From: Rummeliibacillus suwonensis
GTDB lineage: Bacteria > Bacillota > Bacilli > Bacillales_A > Planococcaceae
Assembly (NCBI RefSeq): GCF_007896435.1
Contig: NZ_VCBL01000001.1
Span: 2,479,078 to 2,543,077 of the forward strand
Direction of reading: 5' to 3'
DNA length: 64,000 nucleotides
The notes under the pieces are model-generated. The model saw nothing but the letters and a program-made list of their open reading frames with translations. It was not told the origin of the DNA and made no database searches. Both the position numbers and the translations under genes were made by a program. Below, piece after piece: positions 17,976-27,087 of the stretch (positions within the stretch are counted from its first letter, which is position 1; each line of letters opens with the position of its first letter).

Positions 17976-18225
17976 AACAAAACCCACCCTTTCCATCTAA
18001 TATAGTACAATTTATCAAAATTTTCTAAATTTGTCTAGACTCCTTTTTACAAGAAAAAGATTTTATCTAGAAAAACATCAGCTTTTAATAGCAAAAATCA
18101 ACTAATTCTACACTGTATCATATCAATTATGTACTTTGCTATTGTCAATAGTTTGTTGCACTATATATGATATTTTATCCTGCATGAATAAGTCGCAAAC
18201 TTCCAAGCAAGCCAACAGGATATCA
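17976..18225. other. AT-rich leader region of lrgAB
   Basis: No open frame or terminator found. It contains an inverted TCTAGA pair (18034-18057 region) flanking an A/T tract and the expected lrgAB promoter, which I could not place with confidence. Confidence 0.35.
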
Positions 18226-18444
18226 ATAAAGTGAAACTCCATCAGGAGGGTTTTCTTCATCCCCCACTGAAATAGAAGAACTCAGGCTAAAAGCGCCACG
18301 TCCTGTGGCAACACCTGAGGGACCAACATCTTGTTGGACCGAACCAATCGGACTTTTACGGGCAGTTTGATCCCCCATCTATCTTTCTCATTTCTCTCTA
18401 AATCTTGAGATGAGGATCTTTACTGCCCGTTAAAGTGGGATAAA
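18226..18444 (+). repeat. Structured intergenic repeat, copy 3, with internal insertion
   Basis: A full copy (ATAAAGTGAAACTCC ... GTGGGATAAA) that is about 70 bases longer than the others. The extra sequence (about 18272-18340) lies between hairpin 1 and the AACCAATCGG linker and carries two hairpins of a second repeat family. Hairpin 2 is intact: CGGGCAGT/ACTGCCCG outside, CCCCCATCT with AGATGAGGA inside. Confidence 0.85.
18281..18337. repeat. Second-family hairpins nested in copy 3
   Basis: CTCAGG...CCTGAG encloses GCCACG-TCC-TGTGGC (18281-18319), followed by CCAACA-TCT-TGTTGG (18323-18337). The first hairpin has the same plan as 11441-11477. Confidence 0.6.
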
Positions 18445-18484
18445 TATTCATGAGTGATTGCTCTCATTTATGCATAAAAACATA

Positions 18485-18528
18485 TAAAAAAAGCCAGCTC
18501 TTGTAGATTATTCTACAAAAGCTGACTT
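18485..18528 (-). terminator. Terminator of the RND pump gene
   Basis: Minus-strand stem AGTCAGCTTTTGTAGA / TCTACAAGAGCTGGCT followed by TTTTTT, 17 bases after the stop of the pump gene. Confidence 0.9.
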
Positions 18529-18544
18529 TGTGAATGGTGATCAT

Positions 18545-21500
18545 TTAATCTTCTTTATTTTCATGAGCACGATCTTTTTTCAAGATCCTTGAAATTAATT
18601 CATATACCAAAGGTACAATGACCAGTGTTAAAATCGTTGAACTGATCAATCCACCAATAACAGTTACACCAACACCTTTAGAAATAAGACCGCCACCTTC
18701 TGCACCTACTGCTAACGGAATTAATGCACCAATTGTTGCAATAGCAGTCATCAAAATTGGACGTAAGCGAGTTGCTCCTGCCTCTAAGATTGCCTCACGC
18801 ATCGGCATACCAGCGTGTTCCATATGAATAATTCGATCTACTAATACAATCGCGTTGGTTACGACGATACCGATTAACATCAACAAACCAATCATAGATG
18901 ATACACCAATCGTTTCTCCTGAAATATATAAGGCAACTAATGCACCGATTACTGTAAATGGTAGTGAGAATAGGATGGCGAATGGTGCTAGACCTTCACC
19001 AAATGTAACCACTAATGTGAAGTAAACAATCGCGATTGCAGCAACAATCGCTAAGCCTAATTTTGTGAAGGCTTCTTTCATATCTTCTGTAACGCCGCCC
19101 GTATCAACTTCTACACTATTAGGTAAATCTAGTTTATCAATATTTTTTTGGACAGCTGACGATGCTTTTGTAATATCTTTAGAAGTTACAGTAGCTGTTA
19201 CACTAGCATAGATTTTACCTTTACTACGATTAACTTCAGCTAAAGTTGTTCCTTCTTTTACATCCACTACGTCAGAAACTTTTACTTTTTTGCCCACAGG
19301 CGTATCAATTTCTTCATCTAAAACTTCTTGGAATTTATCTGGAGAAGCTGCTTCCTTATGCACATTTACATCTAGTTCTTTACCATTCTCTGTAACAGTA
19401 GTTAAAACTTCTGTTTGTGTGTTTGGATTAATCGCCATGGCAATTTGTCCAGTTGTTAAGCCTAGAACTTTTGCCTTATCTTGATCAATCACCAATGTTT
19501 TTTCATCATAGTTTTCGGCTAATGAAGATTTAACATCTTTTAGATTGTCTTGTTTCTTCATGATTTTTTCTATATCTTTGACAACCGGTTTGATATCTTC
19601 AATTGTATTACCGTAAACAGAATATGAAACTTCATTGCTTGAACCTGTTGATGTGAAATCTTGACTCTTCCATGTACCTTTTTGACCGCTATCTTGAACT
19701 TCTTTGACAAGTTTTTCTTTTACATTTTCAAAATTGTCTGTATCTGAATCATAGATAACATAGACTAATGCTCCGTTAGATGCACCTGGCATCATTGGAT
19801 TAGAGCCACCGATAGAAGATTGAACGGTTTTAACATTCTTCTTTTCCATAACCATTTTTTCGATTACTTCAACATCATCAATCACTTTATCACGCGTTTC
19901 ACCTGGCTCAGGAGTATAGGTTAAGTACACCATTTTCTGTTCATCATCTGGTAAAAAGCTAAAACCAACAAGTGGAGCCAAGAATAAGCTTGCTACTAAA
20001 ATAACGATAGAGCCAATAGATGTGATCCATTTATGATTTAATACCCATGATAAAATACGTTTATATCCTTTTGCCAGTTTGCCATGTTCTTCTTTTTTCG
20101 TTTTTCTCTTACCATATAATTCTTTTTTGAACAGTGTATGTGCTAAAACCGGAACAATTGTGATTGCAACGATTAAGGATGCAATTAAAGCAAATGCCAT
20201 TGTTAAACCAAATGGCAAGAATAGCTCACCAACCATTCCTCCTACTAAACCAAGAGGTAAGAATACAGCAATTGTTACAACGGTTGAAGCTAAAATTGGT
20301 TTGAACATTTCGATCGTTGCCTCACGGATTAATGCACGTCCATGCAGCTTTTCGCCTTCAAGATAAATCCTTCGATAGATATTTTCAATGACAACAATCG
20401 AGTCATCGATTACCCGCCCAATCGCAACGGTCATCGCACCTAATGTCATCATATTCAATGAAATATCCATTTGTTTTAATGCAACAACTGCGATTAATAA
20501 TGACATTGGAATAGAAACAACAGAAATAATGGTTGAACGAATATTACGTAAGAACAACATGATGATGATTACTGCAAAAATCGCACCAAATAGAGCTTTA
20601 TCAAGCATCGTTTGAACAGATTCCTCAATTGGTTGTCCTTGATCGAGTGTTACCTCGATATCCATTCCTTTGTTTTCTTTTTCAAACTTCTTCGCAGCAT
20701 CTTTTACATCATTAACAACATCAACTGTATTGGCGTCCTGTGCTTTGACTACTTGAACAGCGATCGCTGATTGTCCATTTGTACGTGAAACGGATTCCAC
20801 TTCCCCAATCTTTTTGATAGAAGCGATTTCTCCTAATTTTACAAATGGTTTTGCTTGTGGAACTTGCTGTGCAACCTGGGTTCCACCTTGTGCTTGTGAA
20901 GCTTGCCCTTGAGCTCCTGAAGCAGCACTTTGTGTTGCTACTGGAATCTCTAAATCTTTCAAATCCTTTATCGTTGTCATTTTTCCATCAACAATAACTG
21001 ATTGTTCTTCATTTTTAAATTGGAAGATACCTAATGGAACTTTTGTATCCATTGCTTGGATATATTGTTTGATGGAATCTTCGGTTAAGCCATATTTAGC
21101 TAATTGTTTTTGATCATAAGTAAGTTCTACTTTTTCAACTTGTTGGCCTGATACTGTTACAGATGCAACATCATCAACACCTTCTAGTTTAGGTACAAAA
21201 TAGTCTTCAGTCGTCTTTGTTAACTCTGCAATCGACTGATCCTTATTGGCAACACTTAATGCAACAACTGGGAAAGCATTAATATTAATACGGTCAACAG
21301 TTGGTTTCTCAGCAGTATCTGGAAGCTCTACTTTTTCAAGTACTTCTTTAATATTACTTACTGCTTCTTTCATATCAGTCCCATACTCAAACTCTATTTG
21401 TAGACTAGAAGCATTTTGATATGAATTAGAATAAACAGTTGCAACACCTTTTAAATGGTTAACTGCTTTTTCATACGGAATCGAAATATCATCGGCTACT

Positions 21501-21676
21501 TGTTGAGGTGTTGCCCCTGGATAAACAGTTGTTACTGTTGCGACAGGAACTGAAATATCAGGGATCGTTTCTAATTTCATTTTTGATCCTGCATATACCC
21601 CAGCAGCTGCAATAATAATCGTTAACAACCATACTGCAAGCTTATTCTTTAATACAAATTTAATTAGCGAATTCAT
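18545..21676 (-). CDS. swrC: RND family efflux transporter (SwrC/YerP-like)
   Basis: Twelve-helix RND transporter of 1043 residues, proton-driven. One helix at 13-30, a large extracellular loop, a helix cluster (about 355-535), a second large loop, and a C-terminal cluster. The helix 4 motif with conserved acidic residues (GAMTVAIGRVIDDSIV) is present. B. subtilis SwrC (YerP) is the closest relative I recognise and exports surfactin and other lipophilic compounds; it too has a neighbouring TetR gene, yerO. An A/Q/G-rich stretch at 248-275 interrupts the first loop. ATG 21676 follows AAAGGACGG. Confidence 0.9.
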   Translation of the reverse strand: MNSLIKFVLKNKLAVWLLTIIIAAAGVYAGSKMKLETIPDISVPVATVTTVYPGATPQQVADDISIPYEKAVNHLKGVATVYSNSYQNASSLQIEFEYGTDMKEAVSNIKEVLEKVELPDTAEKPTVDRININAFPVVALSVANKDQSIAELTKTTEDYFVPKLEGVDDVASVTVSGQQVEKVELTYDQKQLAKYGLTEDSIKQYIQAMDTKVPLGIFQFKNEEQSVIVDGKMTTIKDLKDLEIPVATQSAASGAQGQASQAQGGTQVAQQVPQAKPFVKLGEIASIKKIGEVESVSRTNGQSAIAVQVVKAQDANTVDVVNDVKDAAKKFEKENKGMDIEVTLDQGQPIEESVQTMLDKALFGAIFAVIIIMLFLRNIRSTIISVVSIPMSLLIAVVALKQMDISLNMMTLGAMTVAIGRVIDDSIVVIENIYRRIYLEGEKLHGRALIREATIEMFKPILASTVVTIAVFLPLGLVGGMVGELFLPFGLTMAFALIASLIVAITIVPVLAHTLFKKELYGKRKTKKEEHGKLAKGYKRILSWVLNHKWITSIGSIVILVASLFLAPLVGFSFLPDDEQKMVYLTYTPEPGETRDKVIDDVEVIEKMVMEKKNVKTVQSSIGGSNPMMPGASNGALVYVIYDSDTDNFENVKEKLVKEVQDSGQKGTWKSQDFTSTGSSNEVSYSVYGNTIEDIKPVVKDIEKIMKKQDNLKDVKSSLAENYDEKTLVIDQDKAKVLGLTTGQIAMAINPNTQTEVLTTVTENGKELDVNVHKEAASPDKFQEVLDEEIDTPVGKKVKVSDVVDVKEGTTLAEVNRSKGKIYASVTATVTSKDITKASSAVQKNIDKLDLPNSVEVDTGGVTEDMKEAFTKLGLAIVAAIAIVYFTLVVTFGEGLAPFAILFSLPFTVIGALVALYISGETIGVSSMIGLLMLIGIVVTNAIVLVDRIIHMEHAGMPMREAILEAGATRLRPILMTAIATIGALIPLAVGAEGGGLISKGVGVTVIGGLISSTILTLVIVPLVYELISRILKKDRAHENKED

Positions 21677-21715
21677 TCATACACCGTCCTTTTTATACTC
21701 ATTTATCACGATTTT

Positions 21716-21759
21716 TGACTTACTGGTCACAATTCAATATAATAATGACTAAAGAGTCA
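21716..21759. promoter_or_regulatory. Paired operator candidates between swrC and the TetR gene
   Basis: Two similar palindromes lie in the 128-base divergent gap: TGACTTACTGGTCA (21716-21729) and TGACTAAAGAGTCA (21746-21759). Their centres are exactly 30 bases apart, about three helical turns, and further AGTCAAAAGTCAAA follows. This is the layout expected for a dimeric TetR repressor controlling both genes. The assignment to this regulator is inference. Confidence 0.6.
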
Positions 21760-21804
21760 AAAGTCAAACCATAGTATAGCTATCATTATAGAAAGAGTGA
21801 AAAT

Positions 21805-22638
21805 ATGTCAAAACGGGATCTTATTATTGAAAAGTCTATAGAGATTTTATTTGAACGTTCGATTGCCTCAACTTCTATTCAAGACATTACAAATGCATGT
21901 GGCATATCAAAAGGCGCTTTTTATCTTTCTTTTAAATCAAAAGAAGAACTGCTCATCGCGATTTTTGAGTACCTTATTCAAGATATGATATCAAAATATC
22001 AAGAGCTTATAAATTTGCAAACGGAGCCTAAGGAGAAACTAAGACAATATTTCGTGTTATCTTTTAAGTTATTTGAAAAAAATTATCCCTTTATCTCAAC
22101 ACATGCACGTGAGCTTATCAATATTGTTGATAAAGAAGTGATCAATAACATTCAAACACAATGTAAAATTGCCGATCAAATCACTTTACTGCTTTTAAAA
22201 GACATATATGGTTCAAAAATAGAAGAAAGTAAATATGATCTATCGATATGTATCCGTGGTATGATGAAAGGTTATGCTGAGTTTATTGTACTACAAAAAC
22301 AGTCCGTAGATTATTATGAATTGAGTAAATTTTTGGTAAATAGGATTGATGTATTGGTTCATGCGGATTTGACACCATTGATCACAAAGGAAATGTATGA
22401 ACAAGATCCTAAAAATCATGTTCTTATCAAAAAAGAAGATATCCTAGATGAAATAACAAAATGTAAAGAGCAGTATATAGATGATTCCTTTATAACGGAT
22501 ACTTTCGAGTTAATCATGGAAGAATTGCAAAAAGAACATCCTCGCAAGGCTATACTATTAGGCATGTCATCCAATCTTGTTACAAATAACTTAAATTGGC
22601 TTGCCATATTACTAAAACAATATATCAATAATATGTGA
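21805..22638 (+). CDS. TetR family transcriptional regulator (YerO-like)
   Basis: Regulator of 277 residues. The N-terminal TetR helix-turn-helix is clear (TSIQDITNACGISKGAFYLSFKSKEELL, about 22-50), followed by a long helical ligand-binding domain. Longer than the usual 190-210 residues but near that of B. subtilis YerO, which also faces an RND pump gene. Likely represses the divergent pump and itself through the palindromes at 21716-21759. RBS AAGAGTG precedes the ATG. Confidence 0.9.
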   Translation: MSKRDLIIEKSIEILFERSIASTSIQDITNACGISKGAFYLSFKSKEELLIAIFEYLIQDMISKYQELINLQTEPKEKLRQYFVLSFKLFEKNYPFISTHARELINIVDKEVINNIQTQCKIADQITLLLLKDIYGSKIEESKYDLSICIRGMMKGYAEFIVLQKQSVDYYELSKFLVNRIDVLVHADLTPLITKEMYEQDPKNHVLIKKEDILDEITKCKEQYIDDSFITDTFELIMEELQKEHPRKAILLGMSSNLVTNNLNWLAILLKQYINNM

Positions 22639-22643
22639 AAAGA

Positions 22644-22680
22644 AAGCAACTCAACACATGCTGAGTTGCTTTTTCTTTGT
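22644..22680. terminator. Bidirectional terminator TetR gene/qoxD
   Basis: Stem AAAGCAACTCA/TGAGTTGCTTT followed by TTCTTT on plus and flanked by A/T on minus; serves the convergent TetR gene and qox operon. Confidence 0.85.
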
Positions 22681-22684
22681 CGAT

Positions 22685-22972
22685 TTACATGTATCCCCAA
22701 ACCATTGCTAACAATGTACCAAATACAGTGATTAAACCAACTAATACGGAGTAAATAATTGTGATATATAAAGATTTCTTATCTTCTGTTTCACCAATAT
22801 GCATGAACAAAACTAATTGAACAAGTGCTTGAGCAGCAGCTGTTACAATCAGAATAGTCAGAGCAACACCGTTCGACATTCCTTTAAACATCACTACGGT
22901 TAAGGCTGCGAGTGTTAAAACAAGAGAACCGATAAAGCCCATTACATGTTCTTTTGGAAATAGTTCTTTCAT
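22685..22972 (-). CDS. qoxD: Quinol oxidase subunit IV
   Basis: Small membrane subunit of the aa3-type menaquinol oxidase, 95 residues and three helices. Start at ATG 22972 (MKELFPKEHVMGF) with AAAGGAGTG eight bases upstream; longer frames overlap the qoxC stop. It contains the subunit IV pattern with LVQLVLFMHI in the middle helix. Last gene of qoxABCD. Confidence 0.95.
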   Translation of the reverse strand: MKELFPKEHVMGFIGSLVLTLAALTVVMFKGMSNGVALTILIVTAAAQALVQLVLFMHIGETEDKKSLYITIIYSVLVGLITVFGTLLAMVWGYM

Positions 22973-22974
22973 TT

Positions 22975-23574
22975 TTACAACACTCCTTTCAAGTAAACAA
23001 AACTGAAGATGAAAATCCATACAACGTCAAGGAAGTGCCAATATAATGAGAAGATAAACGCTTTATTGGCTGTTTTAGCATTCAAACCTCGTTTTTTAAT
23101 TTGCAGTAAGATACCTGATCCCCATAGAAGACCAAATGTTACGTGGGCACCGTGAGTACCAAGGAGTGTCATTAACGACGACATGAAAGCACTTGTTTGG
23201 ATCGTAGCACCATCATGGATATACGTTAAAAATTCATTGATTTCTACACCAAGGAATACAGCACCTAAAACTAATGTTAAGATATAGAATACGATCATTG
23301 CCTTTGTACGTCCGATACGCATGGCATGAACACCTAAACCAATTAAAAAACTACTAGTGAGCAAAACAAATGTTTCTACCAATACAGGCGGTAATTCAAA
23401 TAATTCCTTGCCTATAGGACCTGAACCTGTACGATCCACTAACGCAAAGTACACACTAAATAATGTCGCAAAGAGAAGGATTTCGGCCCCAAGGAAAACC
23501 CAGAAACCAAAGATTTTTAATTCATTTTCTTCTGTACTGTACTCTAATGGAACTGATTTGTTTTCTTTTGACAT
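22975..23574 (-). CDS. qoxC: Quinol oxidase subunit III
   Basis: Five-helix subunit III of the aa3 quinol oxidase, 199 residues. The helices, the LLGTHGAHVTFGLLWG motif and the C-terminal YWHFLDVVWIFIFSFVYL are typical of haem-copper oxidase subunit III. Its ATG overlaps the qoxB stop codon (TAATG), so translation is coupled. Confidence 0.96.
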   Translation of the reverse strand: MSKENKSVPLEYSTEENELKIFGFWVFLGAEILLFATLFSVYFALVDRTGSGPIGKELFELPPVLVETFVLLTSSFLIGLGVHAMRIGRTKAMIVFYILTLVLGAVFLGVEINEFLTYIHDGATIQTSAFMSSLMTLLGTHGAHVTFGLLWGSGILLQIKKRGLNAKTANKAFIFSLYWHFLDVVWIFIFSFVYLKGVL

Positions 23575-25517
23575 TATAGTTCACCTCTCAATCGGCGTTC
23601 AGTTGCTTCGATTTCTGCCACTTCAATATGGTGACCTTCATCTTTTTCAAATGAACGATAAGCCATAAATCCTAATGTCGCAATTCCAAATACAATCACT
23701 AGAGACCAAACACTGAATACAAAGAAGAATGAGAATAGGAATAGTACACCAGCCATCCACATGGGGGCACCACTATTATTTGGCATATGAATCCGTTCAT
23801 ATTGACCAGCTGTAATATCTCTACCTTCTTTTTTCGCATACCAGAATTCATCTAATTGATTGATATGTGGGACGATCGCAAAATTATATTCTGGAACTGG
23901 ACTTTGTGTTGCCCATTCAAGAGAACGTGCATCCCATGGATCACCAGTCAATTCACGTGGACTATGACGGAAGCTATAGTAAATGTTATAGCAAAGTAGA
24001 GCAAAACCTACAGCTAATACAAGAGCTCCTATGAATGATACCATGCTCAATGGTCCATAACCTGTATCTGCAGAATAAGTGTACATACGACGTGCATAAC
24101 CATCTAAACCTAATATGAATAGAGGGAAGAATGCAACGTTAAAACCTACCACAATACACCAGAAGGCTGATTTACCGAGTTTTTCATTTAATCGGAAACC
24201 AAAGATTTTTGGCCACCAGAAATGATAACCTGCTAGAACGCCAAACACTGTACCTGGTATTAACACATAGTGGAAGTGAGCTACTAAGAACAAGGTGTTG
24301 TGATATTGATAGTCGGCACTCGCCATGGCAAGCATAACCCCAGTTACCCCACCAATTGTGAAGATTGGAATAAATGCTAATGCGTAAAGCATAGGTGTTG
24401 TGAATGTAATTTTCCCATGTCTCATGGTTAACAGCCAGTTGAATATCTTAACACCTGTTGGAACAGCGATCAGCATGGTTGTTATTGAGAAAATACCATT
24501 GACCATGACACCATGCCCCATTGTATAGAAGTGGTGAACCCATACCATAAATGATAATAATGAAATGGCAATCATACTAAATACCATTGACGTATAGCCA
24601 AATAAGTTTTTACGTGAAAATGTTGAAATTACCTCACTGAAAATACCGAATGCAGGTAAAATAACGATATATACTTCAGGATGTCCCCAGACCCAGAACA
24701 AGTTAGCCCAAAGCATATCCATTCCACCATCTTGCATCGCGAAGAATTTCGTGCCAAATTGACGATCTAAAGTCATCAATGCAAGTGCAACTGTTAGCAC
24801 TGGAAAGGCAAATGTAATGATGATATTAGTGATTAATGCTGACCAAGTAAACATTGGCATTTTCATCAATGTCATACCAGGTGCACGCATTTTAACGATC
24901 GTTGTAATGAAGTTAATACCTGTCATCAAAGTACCCAAACCAGAGATTTGTAAAGACCAAGCATAATAGTTGTTTCCCACATTAGGGCTAAATTCTATGC
25001 CTGCTAATGGAAAATAAGATGACCATCCAGCATTAGGTGAACCACCAATTATGAATGATATATTTAATAATCCTGCACCAGCTGCAAATAACCAGAAGCT
25101 TAGTGCATTTAATCTTGGAAATGCCACATCACGGGCACCAATTTGTAGAGGAATGACGATATTCATCAAACCAATAATAAATGGCATTGCCATGAAGATA
25201 ATCATGATCAAACCATGTGTTGTGAAAATTTCATTATAGTGTTCGGCATTTAATAAACCATTTTCTGGAATAGCAGTTTGTGCACGCATTAACAGCGCAT
25301 CAATGCCGCCTCTAAATAGCATAATCAATGCAACAAAGATATACATAACACCGATTTTTTTATGGTCAACAGTAGTAAGCCAGTTTTTATAGAGCCAGCC
25401 CCACTTTTTGAAGTAAGTCAAGCCAACAACAATAGCAATAGCACCAACTAAGATACTGATACCAGCGCCAAAAATCATCGGCTCTTTCATCGGCGCGAAT
25501 AATTCTTTCATGCTCAT
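23574..25517 (-). CDS. qoxB: Quinol oxidase subunit I
   Basis: Catalytic subunit of the aa3 quinol oxidase, 647 residues. Haem and copper ligands are all present: His101, His279 with Tyr283 (HPEVY), His328-His329, His414 and His416. Compared with CtaD in this window it has an extra N-terminal helix (about 14-34) before the WLTTVDHKK motif, as QoxB proteins do. ATG 25517 follows AAAGGAG at 8 bases. The enzyme takes electrons straight from menaquinol. Confidence 0.97.
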   Translation of the reverse strand: MSMKELFAPMKEPMIFGAGISILVGAIAIVVGLTYFKKWGWLYKNWLTTVDHKKIGVMYIFVALIMLFRGGIDALLMRAQTAIPENGLLNAEHYNEIFTTHGLIMIIFMAMPFIIGLMNIVIPLQIGARDVAFPRLNALSFWLFAAGAGLLNISFIIGGSPNAGWSSYFPLAGIEFSPNVGNNYYAWSLQISGLGTLMTGINFITTIVKMRAPGMTLMKMPMFTWSALITNIIITFAFPVLTVALALMTLDRQFGTKFFAMQDGGMDMLWANLFWVWGHPEVYIVILPAFGIFSEVISTFSRKNLFGYTSMVFSMIAISLLSFMVWVHHFYTMGHGVMVNGIFSITTMLIAVPTGVKIFNWLLTMRHGKITFTTPMLYALAFIPIFTIGGVTGVMLAMASADYQYHNTLFLVAHFHYVLIPGTVFGVLAGYHFWWPKIFGFRLNEKLGKSAFWCIVVGFNVAFFPLFILGLDGYARRMYTYSADTGYGPLSMVSFIGALVLAVGFALLCYNIYYSFRHSPRELTGDPWDARSLEWATQSPVPEYNFAIVPHINQLDEFWYAKKEGRDITAGQYERIHMPNNSGAPMWMAGVLFLFSFFFVFSVWSLVIVFGIATLGFMAYRSFEKDEGHHIEVAEIEATERRLRGEL

Positions 25518-25568
25518 GAATGTAACTCCTTTCTTGTCTCAATACTTAAAAACTACTTTGCTACTAAG

Positions 25569-26477
25569 TTAGTGAGACATATGCATTCCTTTCATATCGT
25601 GAGAATCATGTGAATCATCTTTTTTTGATTTACTATCACTATGTTCGCTCATATCCATTGGAGCTGGGCTAAATGATAAATGTGTAGAAGAGAAACTTTC
25701 TCGTCCCACAAAAGATGTTTTTAGTAATTTATTAAATTTAGCTTCTGTCAATTTTGGTTCATGTGCTTTTACGTCTTTAGCCCATTGATCAAAATCATCT
25801 TGTGACATCGCTTGAGTTTCAAATTCCATTTTCGCAAAGCCTTTACCATTGAAGTTTGAATTACGCCCCATATATGAGCCCTCTTCATCAGCAGCTAAGT
25901 GGATTTTCGTGACCATATCACTCATAGCGTATTTTTGACCGGCTAATTGTGGAATCCAAAAACTTGTAATGGGTCCAAAAGAATATAATCTAAATTCAAT
26001 TGGTCGATCAGTTGGAATATTAAGATAGTTAACGGTTTCTATTCCTTGTTCTGGATAACTAAAATGCCATTTCCAATCAGATGATGAAGCATAAATGACG
26101 AGCGGCTTTTTATCACCATAGCCTGTTTGTTGGTTTTCAACCTTTGACGTTGTAAACACTGTGACAATAGCTAAAACGGTTACAATAATAATCGGAATAG
26201 CTGTCCACGTAATTTCTAAAGCTTTACTACCTTCTTCATGAGGTGGTTCATAATCTGCTGGTTGTTTTGATGCGCGATATTTTGCCAACATATTAATCAG
26301 TAATACATATACGACTAATAAAATAACAGCCATCACTATTATGGAAAAGATGATTGTGTTCGACAAAGTCTTAGCATTTGGCCCCTTTGCATCGAATACC
26401 ATCAAAGGTTGGCATCCGGACAATATGAATGTCAAGAAGGCCATAACCGCCGGCATAATAAGAACTTTTTTCTTCAT
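25569..26477 (-). CDS. qoxA: Quinol oxidase subunit II
   Basis: Subunit II of the quinol oxidase, 302 residues from the ATG at 26477, with AAGGGAG upstream. A lipoprotein signal ends LSGC (Cys22), two helices follow, then the cupredoxin domain. The Cu-A cysteines and histidines of CtaC are missing (the matching region reads YMGRNSNFNGKGFA), which identifies a quinol rather than cytochrome c oxidase. The C-terminus is rich in His, Asp, Ser and Met. First gene of qoxABCD. Confidence 0.96.
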   Translation of the reverse strand: MKKKVLIMPAVMAFLTFILSGCQPLMVFDAKGPNAKTLSNTIIFSIIVMAVILLVVYVLLINMLAKYRASKQPADYEPPHEEGSKALEITWTAIPIIIVTVLAIVTVFTTSKVENQQTGYGDKKPLVIYASSSDWKWHFSYPEQGIETVNYLNIPTDRPIEFRLYSFGPITSFWIPQLAGQKYAMSDMVTKIHLAADEEGSYMGRNSNFNGKGFAKMEFETQAMSQDDFDQWAKDVKAHEPKLTEAKFNKLLKTSFVGRESFSSTHLSFSPAPMDMSEHSDSKSKKDDSHDSHDMKGMHMSH

Positions 26478-26596
26478 AATGTACTCCCTTCTCAAAAAAC
26501 AATTAAAATCCAATCATTTAAAATGTTTTATTGAAGTATTCGTTCTTCTAATATTTAAAACTATCTTTGAATTCATTGAGATTGAAAATTGCTGCA

Positions 26597-26684
26597 ATAT
26601 AAATTGTGAGTATATAACATTCACTCAATAATTTAATAACCACAAACATGTACGAATGCAATATACTATTCTCACAATTTATAT
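26597..26684. promoter_or_regulatory. 14-bp inverted repeat upstream of qoxA
   Basis: ATATAAATTGTGAG (26597-26610) and its exact complement CTCACAATTTATAT (26671-26684), 60 bases apart and 120-207 bases before qoxA. Each arm contains TTGTGA, also the core of ResD-type respiratory regulator sites. Could be a pair of operator half-sites or a large stem. Confidence 0.5.
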
Positions 26685-26975
26685 AGTGAAAAATAGAAGT
26701 CCTAATTTTTGTAATTTTTTCTTCCAAGCTTTTCGATCTCCGATTAAATTCACATGAATTATACCTCCATATTTTTAATAAAAAAATAAAAAATACTCCA
26801 ATTACAAAATAAATTTGTCTTTTTTTGAACGTTTTGTGGACATAATTTGTATAAAATGTGTACGTTGTTTCAATATAGATCTAAAGAAATATAAATATGG
26901 AAACTATTATGAAATATTGATATATTTCAAAACTAAATGACTTGAATTATCTGAAAGAATCCGCTTTCATTACAT

Positions 26976-27022
26976 AAAAAAAGAAAATCGCCTCTACCTA
27001 ATTTTGTAAAAGGTGATTTTCA
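26976..27022 (-). terminator. Terminator of the SDR-like gene
   Basis: Minus-strand stem GAAAATCACCT / AGGCGATTTTC followed by TTTTTTT. Confidence 0.8.
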
Positions 27023-27087
27023 AAAAACGATAATACAATGACGGAACCTTATCGATGATGAAAATGATTCTATATTGTTTTCTTTTT

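Larger units (their letters stand above)
26478..27087. other. AT-rich gap upstream of qoxABCD
   Basis: Very AT-rich 610 bases with no convincing gene. It holds the inverted repeat at 26597-26684, the presumed qox promoter, and the terminator of the SDR-like gene at 26976-27022. Confidence 0.5.

Noticed and set aside
26597-26632. Rex operator in the qox upstream region
   Set aside because: TTGTGAG...TTCACTC has a spacer longer than the TTGTGAA-N4/6-TTCACAA consensus; reported instead as an unspecified inverted repeat.
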